From Porphyra umbilicalis (Eukaryota; Rhodophyta; Bangiophyceae; Bangiales; Bangiaceae): a stretch of DNA of 24,358 nucleotides. Within the stretch, counting starts at the first letter, position 1; every line of letters starts with the position of its first letter. The notes under the pieces are model-generated. The model saw only the letters and a program-made list of their open reading frames with translations, was not told the origin of the DNA and did not search any database. A program made the position numbers and the translations under genes. The stretch covers positions 1-24,358 of the forward strand of contig KV919315.1 of the NCBI GenBank assembly GCA_002049455.2, written 5' to 3'. Shown piece by piece: positions 17,101 through 24,358 of the stretch.

Positions 17101-19397
17101 GGCGGGAGGAGACAACCACTGCAAGAGCCGGTCGCGGCCGCCAGAGCGTGTCCGGCCTCGAATCGCTGGAATCCGCCTCATCAACACGTACCGCCGCCGG
17201 TGTGGCGGCAGTCGTGCCGCCGCCCGGGACACCTGATGAGCCCGCCTTGCGTCCGGGCGCAGTGGCGGCCGCCAAGGCCGCCCGCGCCGTGCGCGCGCTC
17301 GACGCTCTCCGCGGGCGGATTGGGGATCTCGGCCCCCGCCGGGCAGGCGGCCGTGACCGAGACGCCCGCGACTCGATGGTGCCCCTCATCGTTGACGTGA
17401 TGCGGCAAACGCGAGACGAGGCGCGGGTGCAGGCGCACGGCCTGTCGACGCTCCGGCGGCTGACTGCCGACGCGCCGACGCGGGATCTCATTGGCGCGTG
17501 CGGCGGGTTGGGGGTGCTCGTCGACGCGCTGCGGCGGCACGCTGGCTGCCGGCGCGTCGAGACGCAGGCGGCGATGTTGCTCGGCAACTTGGCGTACGGG
17601 TCGGACGCCAACAAGCGTCGGGCACTGGACGCGGGCGCCGTTGAGGCGCTGGTATCGACCATGGCCGCGTCGCCGGGGGAGGAGGAGCTCGCCGCGTGGG
17701 GGTCCATGGCCCTTCGCAACTTGAGCAACGCGTCGCCCACCGACGCGGCGGCCATGGTGGCTGACGGCGCCGCCGACGCGCTCGTCGGCGCCATGACGGC
17801 GCACCCGGGCAATGAGATTGTGATTGCGCAGGGGCTGCGGTCGCTCGGCAACCTCGGCTCGTCGGGGGCCGCCGGCCGCGCGCGCATTCGCGCGGCGGGC
17901 GGATTGGACGTCCTCCTCGCCACCCTCCGCACGAGCCCCACCTCGGTGGCTGTGCAGGAGGCGGGCCTCAACTCCTTGCGCTTGCTCGCCTCGGGGGATG
18001 CGGGCAACCAGGCAGCGCTGGCCGACGGCGGCGCGCTTGCCACAACCGTCGCTGCGATGCGGCGGCACCCCCACTCGCCCGCCGTGCAGGCGGCGGCGTG
18101 CGCGCTAGTCCGCGCGCTCGCCTTTTACTCTGCCCACCGGTCGGCGTTGACCGAGTGTGGGGGCATCACCGCCCTCGTCGACGCGCTCACGTTTGCGGTC
18201 GACGGGGGCTACGGGGCGGGCCATGCGCTAAAGGCGCTGAGCAACGCCACGTTTGATTCCAATGCCAACAAGGCAGCCGTCGGGCGGGCCGGCGGCATCA
18301 CCGCCGTCCTCACCGTCATGCGCCGGTCGCCGGCCGACGCGGACACGCAAGCCGACTGCGCGCGGCTGTTGCGGAATTTGGCAGACGCGGTCGACTACAA
18401 CCGGCGGCTCATTGTCATTGGCGGCGGGGTGGAGGCGGCGCGGACGGCGCTCGAAGCGCACGCGGGCAGCGAGGCTGTGGCCGAGCACGGCTTGGCGCTG
18501 CTGGTCAATCTGGCGGCCAACGATGCCATTTGCCGTGCGCTCCGCTCCACCCCGCTCGCGGGGTTGGCCCAAGCGGCGGGGCAGGCACACCGCGGCTCGC
18601 CGGCGGTCGTCACGCAGGCAGGGGATTTGTTGCGGTCGCTGTCGGGGACCGCCCCCGGTAGCGCCGTCGGCGGTACCCGCGCTCGCGGGCCGGCCGTCCC
18701 GCCGGGCATGCCCCTGTCGGGACCGGCGGGGCTCCCCGTGCTCCCGACCTCGCCACCCGCATCGTCTGGGACCGTTGCATCGGCCGGCGCCGCCGTCCCC
18801 GGCGCCTCGCCATTGCCGGGCCCGGCTTCGGCGTCGCACGGCGGGGCAGGCGCCACGCGCCCGTCGGACGCGTCGACCGCATCGTCGGGCAGCGGCCCCG
18901 AAGGCGCAGGCGCAAACGCGGGCGCAAGGGGCAGCAGCCTCCGGCGGTCGCGACGGCTCATGTCGACGGCGCTGGCGGGGGGGGGCGGCGGCGGCGGGGC
19001 GGCGCTCCTGCGGCGCTTTACCCGCCCGCGAGAGGTTGCGGCGGCGCTGCCGCCCCCGTCGCCGCGGCCGGTGGAGCGGCAGGGCAGCAGGGAGCGGGCC
19101 ACGGGTGCAGAGGAGGGTGCTGCTACCCCTGCCGCTGGTGCGGGCGCCGGCGGAGGGTGGGTGGCGCGCCCCAGTGACGCATCGCGCGGATCCGCTGGCT
19201 CGACGAGCGTCATCTCGAGCCGCTCTGGGTCGGCCGAGGCGGCGTCGACGGCGGCGCCCGCGGCGCCCGCCGCGCCCGCAGCGCCCGCGGCGCCTGCCGG
19301 CGGCTGGGCGCCAGGGGGGGGTGGGCTCCCACGGCCTACCCCCCCGGGCAGCGAGGGCAGCTACTATGACGGGGCGTACGAAGGGTTTGTGCTCTGA
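14107..19397 (+). CDS. Large armadillo-repeat protein with disordered His/Gly/Pro-rich N-terminal half
   Basis: The product is about 1763 aa. The start at 14107 is chosen for its textbook context (GCCACCATG) and because coding-like sequence begins there. The frame changes once at 15333-15342, where a G10 run would need to be G11 to stay in frame. Residues about 1-1085 look disordered: poly-Ala and poly-Gly, two His tracts (14545-14583 and 15208-15249), four SPQxWP-like motifs (15472-15606), and acidic runs (about 16755-16845). Residues about 1088-1515 (17370-18648) hold roughly ten armadillo repeats of about 42 residues, with units such as AAMLLGNLAYGSDANKRRAL, MALRNLSNASPTDAAAMVAD and ARLLRNLADAVDYNRRLIV. 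The C-terminus is Ala/Pro/Gly-rich with a basic patch (SLRRSRRLMS), an (AAP)n run, and an end rich in Tyr (GSYYDGAYEGFVL). Armadillo arrays are protein-binding superhelices, so a scaffold or adaptor role is likely; the partner is unknown. I do not recognise a named orthologue. Confidence 0.82.
14545..14583 (+). repeat. First poly-His tract (CAC/CAT repeat) in the armadillo protein
   Basis: In frame it encodes a run of His broken by single Glu and Tyr residues (HEHHHYHHHHHHY). A second tract of the same style, HEHRHEHHHHHHHH, lies at 15208-15249. Such tracts can bind metal ions, and in other eukaryotes poly-His can target proteins to nuclear speckles. Either role here is speculative. Confidence 0.8.
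19246..19302 (+). repeat. GCGCCCGCG-type repeat encoding (AAP)n
   Basis: Tandem GCGCCCGCC/GCG triplet triads encode AAPAAPAAPAAPAAPAG near the C-terminus of the armadillo protein. It is low-complexity disordered sequence, possibly variable in length between alleles. Confidence 0.65.
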
Positions 19398-19967
19398 GGG
19401 CAGGGCCACTAACAGGGGTGGGGTGAGGGTGGAGTCGGGACGACCGAGACGGACGCTGGTGGGTGCCAAACCGTCCACAACAAAAGGGCGCACTTTTTAT
19501 TCTGCACGTCTGACGCTCGTCAGCCGTCGCCATGCCCCTCATGGTCGATGTCATACCCAATCCAACCGCGCCCACCTGCACAGTCGACAAAGAAGGCACC
19601 AAGCGCAGGGTGCCACGACCTACTTTCGGACGTATCGCCAAGCCTATGGCGAGCCGGAGCGCGGCCACGGGTGCCTTTGTCTGTGTTTCTGAGACCACCG
19701 CGTGGCGGGGCGACACGCAGAGGTGTGACGCTCTCGTTTAGTTGCTCAGCGACATTGTACAGCGCGCCCTCCCCACGGCATACGGTGGGTACCCCTTCTT
19801 GCCAAACCCCTCATCTCCCCCGTCTCAAGCCCCAGTCTCCCCTATGGCGGCCCCTTCCGCCCGCCCGTTTGCCCGTCCGTCCCTACCCGCCCCACAAATG
19901 CCCTGACCATCCCTCACACACCATCCATCACGCCCGCCCCGCCCCGCCACCCCGCTGCATACCGCGC
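19398..19967. other. Spacer between the convergent armadillo and glucan phosphatase genes
   Basis: No gene is supported in these 570 bases. They hold the 3' UTRs of two genes that face each other. AATAAA on the minus strand at 19496-19501 suits the glucan phosphatase and would give it a 3' UTR of about 470 bases. I saw no AATAAA for the plus-strand armadillo gene. Confidence 0.5.
19496..19501 (-). terminator. Possible polyadenylation signal AATAAA of the glucan phosphatase gene
   Basis: The minus strand reads GCAGAATAAAAAGTGC, about 470 bases past the stop codon at 19968. It is the only canonical signal I noticed on that strand in the spacer. Confidence 0.45.
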
Positions 19968-22059
19968 TCAAGACGGTGGCACGTACGTCTCGGTGAGGGC
20001 GTCGCGCAGCACCGGCACGTTGGGCACCGCCACCGTGCGGTGCTTCTTCACGTGCGCAACGGCCTCGTCGAGGTCCCACCCCCGCACCCAGCACAGGTAA
20101 GCGACCGCCGACGCGGGCGCGCGCCCCATCCCCGCCGTGCAGTGGACGTACACCTTGTGGCCGGCCGAGACGAGCTTGTCCAACTCCTGCGCCGCGCCGT
20201 GCAGGCGCGCCCGCAGGGATTGGCGGTCAAAGTCGGCAATCGGGTAGCGCACGACCGTCACGCCCGCCTCCTCATACGCGGCGAGGAGCTCCCGCCACTG
20301 GATGCCCCGGTGCACAAAATCCTCGTCCGTCTGCACGTTGAAAACGGCGGTGGCGCCCGCGTCGGCGAGCGCCTTGACATCGTCGGCGGTTTGAGGGTAG
20401 GGGCCGATAAACAGGTCGTCGGGCACAAAGTCAAAGGCCATGCCGCTGACAAAGTTCACGTCGACGTACCGCCGCACCGAATTGGTTGCGGGCACGGACG
20501 CGTCAAAGTCACCCCGCCGGTTGGGCTCCCGCTCCCACAGCGCTTGGCCCGTCGACTCGTTGATGATAATGTAGCGGTAGGAAAAGGGGGGGGTGTCTAC
20601 CGGCACGTACACCGCCAGCTGCCACTTTTGGCCATCCACGTCCGTCTCCAACCGTTGCCGCCGGCCGAGCACGAGCCGCGTCGGGCCGGGGCGGAACCAG
20701 CCCCCAATCTCGAGCGGGTCCCCCGTGATGTGCATCGTCTCGTCTTGGCCGGTCGGGAAGAAAATGCTAAACTCGAGGCGGATCCGCTCCCACCGGTCGT
20801 TGAGCACCAGCACTTGCGTCGACGACGCAGGGGCGGCGGCGGCCTCGGTCGATGGTGCGTCGTCTGTTGCCGACGCAGCGCCGTTGGGCTTGGCCGACTG
20901 CTTGGCCGCCGCCGCTGTGCCGCCGGTCGCCGCCTTGGCGGCCGTCGCTTTGGCGGGCACGTTGCCGGCGGGCGCCGCCGCCGCCGCTGTCGCCGCCGCT
21001 GCCGTCGCGGCGTTGTCACCCTCTGCCACGGGCCACAACGCGGCGAGGCGGTTGATGCCCCTCTCCCACACGCGCGACCCGTCTGGCCGCCGCAAAAAGT
21101 ACTTGTACTCAAAGGCGAGGCCGTGCGTCTGCTCCGCCGCCTCCACGGCGGTCGCCGGCTCGGGCGGGGCGTCCCCCCCATTGGCGTCCCCCCCCCCGCC
21201 GCCGCCGCGTCGGCAGCCGGCGGCGCCCTCCTACTCAGCGGCAGCCGCAGGCGCCACGACGACGGCACGCCCGGCACGGTCGTCAGCGCCGGCGCGGCCG
21301 ACGGGTCCCACGCGCCGAGTTCTGGGAGCCCCCCCGCCACGCACACGTTGCTCCCAAAGTCCGTCTCGTAATGGATGAAAAACTCGACAACGCCGTCGGC
21401 GCCCGCCTCCCCGTCTGCCACCGCATAGTCTGACGATGGCGGATTGGTGCCGCGGGGCCCGCCGGCAGACGGGTCGTCCCCCCCCTCGGCGCCGGCGGCA
21501 CCGGCAGCGTTCCCCCCCCGCCCACCACCACCACCGGCACAGCGTCGGCGACGACCCCCCACGTGTCCCGCACGTGCGCGGTGACGGGCGGCGCCCCGTC
21601 GGCGGGGGGCGCGTCCGCCACCCCCGCGGGCACGAGCAGCGCCCGGTTGGGCCCCGCCTCAAAGGTCGCCTTGGCCCCCCGGTCCGCCCCGTCGGGGGCG
21701 ACGAGGTACTTGTACTCGAGGCGGCGGCCGCCGTCCGCGTCGGCGGGCAGCGACGACGGGTCGAGGGTGAGGGCGCCGCGCCACACGTGGCCGGGCGACC
21801 AGCGGAGTTTGAGGGCGTCGGTGCGCCACGCCCACCCGCCCAGCCCGGGGGGGGAGCCAGCCACCCACACCCGGTCGCCATAGGCCGACTCGTAGTGGAC
21901 GGCAAATGTGAGGCGGAGGCCACCACCGCCGCCGCTGCTGCTGCTGCTGCCACTCCCACTGCTGCCACTGCTGGCGCCATTGTTGACTGCCGCCGGGGGC
22001 GGGTCCGCCGTGGCGGCGGGTGCACGAGACGCCCCCGCCGCGGGCGCGCTGTCGGCCAT
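19968..22059 (-). CDS. Laforin-like glucan phosphatase: three CBM20-like domains plus dual-specificity phosphatase
   Basis: The protein is about 697 aa and would remove phosphate from starch or glycogen-like glucans. CBM20-like domain 1 is at about residues 47-143 (LRLTFAVHYESAYGDRVWVA to LEYKYLVA). Domain 2 is at about 224-340 (VEFFIHYETDFGSNVCVAGG, LPELGAWDP, then FEYKYFLRRPDGSRVWERG). Domain 3 is at about 425-516 (IRLEFSIFFPTG, ITGDPLEIGGW, FSYRYIIIN, ALWEREPNRR). The phosphatase is at about 540-695, with the likely general acid in YPIADFD and the active site HCTAGMGRAP (Cys about 641, codon 20139-20141). The active-site sequence resembles plant SEX4, while the domain order resembles laforin. 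Two frame changes are needed: at C8 21512-21519 and at C10 21188-21197 (plus strand). One added base at each keeps the frame, and both fall in Gly-rich linkers. The start at 22059 (GTCATGGCC) leaves a short disordered leader and no signal or transit peptide, which suits cytosolic starch. An in-frame ATG at 22467 would add 136 low-complexity residues. Confidence 0.85.
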
Positions 22060-22533
22060 GACGCCGACGGAGACAGGCGGGAAGGTCGGCAGGATGGCGG
22101 GGGAGGGGGGGGGTGGGGACGGCGGCGACAAGTGAGGGGAGACGGGGCCAGACCGGGCAGAGGGCCGGCCACCACCACGGGTGGGTGCGGTTCCAACACG
22201 GCGGGCGCCACGACGACGGTCGGCGGCGATGGGCGCGTGATGGACAACAACGAAGCGGCACGCCCGCGGCCGGCCACGAATGTCCGGTGGTGGCGGCGGC
22301 GGCCTCGGCGGCGGCGGCGGCGAGTCGCCGAGGACGCGGCTGGCCGATCGAGCCCGTGGGCTGTGGCCATCGGAACGACCACCCGCCACCGGCCGGCCAA
22401 CGCAGGCCGTGCACGCGTGGGCGGATGCGTGCGTGCGCCGCCCCCGACCCCACCCGATCCGCCGCATCGCGCCGCGGCGCTCTGGAGCGGGGGGGCGGCG
22501 GAGCTGCAAATCAGGGCGGTGGCGGTCTGGACC

Positions 22534-22562
22534 GATATTTATGCTTCGCCACGTGCCATTGG
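22534..22562 (-). promoter_or_regulatory. CCAAT / CACGTG / TATA core promoter of the glucan phosphatase gene
   Basis: Read on the minus strand, CCAAT (22558-22562) is followed by CACGTG (22550-22555) and CATAAATATC (22534-22543). All three lie within 29 bases, in the right order and facing the phosphatase gene. Transcription would start near 22505-22515, which gives a leader of about 450 bases to the ATG at 22059, or a shorter one to the in-frame ATG at 22467. Confidence 0.55.
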
Positions 22563-24358
22563 TCAACGGAAAACGCCAAGGCCAAATCAGAACACACCAC
22601 CCACATAACTTCAAGGAGTTGTATACTTGATCGGGCAAGGAGCATCTCTACAGCCGAAATGCCAATATATTGGTCGCGCCGCCCATGGTGTGCGCTTCAC
22701 TGGTTCCGACCTCGCACGCATGTGGTCTGCCGACACAATCCCTTTGTCCGCACGCGCCAACACTAGCCTCGATCTGTGTCGCACCTCGCCAAAAATCACC
22801 GCTGGGCGCCCCTGGCTGGCGCCATCCATTGTTGGTGGTTGCTGACGAAGCGTCACGCTTCGTCTGCGTCTGGCCATGCATGCATGACGACGGTCGTCAT
22901 GGGTGGCCAGATTCGGTCTGTGCGGGGGGGGATGACACACAACCCCCCTGGGCACCGTTTTCTGTGCCCTGCAAGGGCGCAGTGTCTGCTGCCGATGGCA
23001 TCTCGAGGGACGGTCAAGGGGTCGGGGAAGCGGCTCCGTGCCTTCAATGGCGGTCGCCCTCGGCCAGAGTGCGCGCCGACGGCAAGACCGCCATAGGCGG
23101 CACTTGCCGACGGGGGGTCCCCCAATCTTCCTCAGCAGGGGCCGAGGCGTGGGGGTGCAGGCTACAGACAGAAGCACGGCCTGCTCCCGGTCCACCGTGG
23201 ATGTACTTGCCTTCCCAGGCACAGCTGGTCGCAGGGCCGGGCGGCGGTTGGTGTCTACGTACGGTAGCCGCGTGTCCGCCTGGACGGGGCCGTCTGGCTC
23301 ATCGAGCCGCCGTCTGCTCTGCCGATGACAACACGAAACCTCGCTCTTTTTCCCGCGGACCATACGCTCCTCGTTGTGTGTCTACCGACAGCCGGCTGTA
23401 GGCGGCGGGGTGTGTGCGCTCTCGCCCCCCGCCGCGCCATCGTAGCGTCCCCACCGGGGTCGTCTGAGGCCACCGGGTCGGCCGCCGCGGCTTTGCTCTG
23501 CTCGCCGGCGGGGTTCCGCTCTATGGCGGAGGCGCCCTGCGCGGCCTACAGCAGTCGGTCCCCTCTGCTGGTAGAGCTACAGGCGTGTCGCAGCGGACGC
23601 TCGCCTCTAGCGGCACGTCGGGCAACGTTGCGTGCGCACTGCGGGGGGGTATGGGAGGAGGAGATGGGTGTTGGGGACGCCCCTCTTGGTCGCACGCGCG
23701 TGGCCGCTGTGGGTGTGGGCGGCCGCGGCTCCGTGGTCGGCGCCGACTGGCCCGGTCGTCTGCGCCTCGCCGGTGCGCGTCGATGCCCTGCTGCGTCTGC
23801 TGTGGCCGCCCGCTGCCGCCGCGGAGCCGCCGTGGACGCTGACGTTTACGGTCGTGGCCACCTGCGCCTGGGATGGCTGTCGCCATGACCACGCGGAGGG
23901 GGCTGGCGCAGCCGCCAGCGTTGCTCGATACACGGCGCCCGCTGCGCAGCGGCCGGGCCGCACGTCGGCCCCGCGCCGCCCGTCAATGGTCCGTCGTCGC
24001 GCATGGTTGCTTCGCGGCTGCGCCGGGAGGGGCGGGGCTCGCAAAAACTGCCCGCGCGACTTCCCCCCGTGACTCTCCTCCGTCCCGCAGATGCGGCGGT
24101 TGGCCGTGCGTCCTCTCTCTCTCTCCCCCCCGCCCCCGGGATCCACACGCCGTGAGTGACGCCCCCATCTTTTTAATTTCCGCGGCAGTGCCGCCACACC
24201 AAGACCCCCCCGCGCCGCGGCGCCCGCGGGGGCGCCCCACCCGGCGGCGCGGCAGCCCCCCGCCCCCGCCGCGAGCCGCCCGCGCCGCGCCCCCCGGCCG
24301 GCGCCGCAGGGGCGCCGGATCCCGCCGCACGGCGGCGGGCGCGGCGACGCGCGCCGCC
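22563..24358. other. Right-hand stretch without a supported gene
   Basis: Open frames on both strands give overlapping translations with no recognisable domain. The last 200 bases return to GC-extreme DNA, with CT repeats (about 24112-24124) and CG-rich blocks. A small AT-rich patch, CTTTTTAATTTCC (24169-24181), could belong to a promoter of a gene beyond the window, but nothing shows this. Two hairpins at 22844-22910 are the only clear structures. Confidence 0.45.
22844..22910. repeat. Two adjacent hairpins
   Basis: Hairpin 1 (22844-22864) has perfect 9-bp arms, GACGAAGCG and CGCTTCGTC, with a TCA loop. Hairpin 2 has an inner 9-bp stem, CATGACGAC/GTCGTCATG, around a single G (22883-22901). 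An outer 7-bp stem, CTGGCCA/TGGCCAG (22870-22876 and 22904-22910), encloses it, with an asymmetric internal loop of six and two bases. They lie about 280 bases upstream of the phosphatase promoter. They could be part of a structured transcript, a protein-binding palindrome or chance. Confidence 0.6.

Noticed and set aside
19968..22059. Programmed ribosomal frameshifting in the phosphatase, armadillo and hydrolase genes
   Set aside because: The breaks fall in unconserved Gly/Pro linkers at G/C runs, with no slippery heptamer or downstream structure that I can point to. One-base run errors explain most of them more simply.
22060..22638. Upstream extension of the glucan phosphatase
   Set aside because: The residues are Arg/Pro-rich low complexity, and much of it lies in or before the promoter. 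The in-frame ATG at 22467 remains possible, but the ATG at 22059 has the better context.
22670..24358. Overlapping open frames of 100-240 codons at the right end
   Set aside because: They have no domains, no consistent strand, and a composition that makes stops rare.
1..24358. CRISPR arrays, tRNA and rRNA genes, bacterial operons
   Set aside because: I saw no regularly spaced direct repeats with unique spacers, no tRNA T-arm consensus in a foldable context, no rRNA-like blocks, and gene signals that are eukaryotic throughout.

Overview
The window looks like nuclear DNA of a very GC-rich eukaryote. A bangiophyte red alga of the Porphyra/Pyropia kind is my best guess, by inference only. The reasons are the extreme GC content with long G and C runs, genes that are mostly uninterrupted but with at least one clean GT-AG intron, Kozak-type ATG contexts, TATA, CCAAT and AATAAA signals, and a cytosolic-looking, laforin-like glucan phosphatase that would suit an organism storing starch in the cytosol. 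There are no bacterial-type operons, ribosome binding sites, tRNAs, rRNAs or CRISPR arrays that I can see.

Layout. (1) 1-1076 is homopolymer-rich DNA without a gene. (2) 1077-2677 (+) encodes an ABHD17/FAM108-like serine hydrolase (a protein depalmitoylase family). Its reading frame is broken at several places, and its core carries a poly-glycine insertion. (3) 2544-3200 is a degenerate tandem repeat of about 190-210 bp. (4) 3366-4766 (-) encodes a PIF/Harbinger-type transposase of the 'plant transposon protein' lineage. (5) 5113-11229 is an apparently complete PIF/Harbinger transposon with perfect 18-bp terminal inverted repeats and a TGA target duplication. It carries a spliced HARBI1-like transposase gene (+) and, convergent to it, a gene (-) for a putative DNA-binding partner. 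(6) 11230-14106 has no gene that I can support. (7) 14107-19397 (+) encodes a large armadillo-repeat protein with a long disordered, His-, Gly- and Pro-rich N-terminal half. (8) 19968-22059 (-) encodes a glucan phosphatase with three CBM20-like starch-binding domains ahead of a dual-specificity phosphatase domain. It has a recognisable CCAAT / CACGTG / TATA promoter at 22534-22562. (9) 22563-24358 has no gene that I can support, only two neighbouring hairpins.

The host genes (hydrolase, armadillo protein, glucan phosphatase) are GC-rich and full of homopolymers. The stretch of about 3.2-12.8 kb that holds the two transposase lineages is visibly less GC-rich and almost free of G runs, so it reads as a mobile-element island between host genes. 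The armadillo and phosphatase genes lie tail to tail, as do the hydrolase and the first transposase, and the two genes inside the transposon.

Several host genes change frame at G or C runs. In four cases one missing base in the run would explain the change, so I treat most of these breaks as probable assembly or basecalling errors rather than true gene decay.
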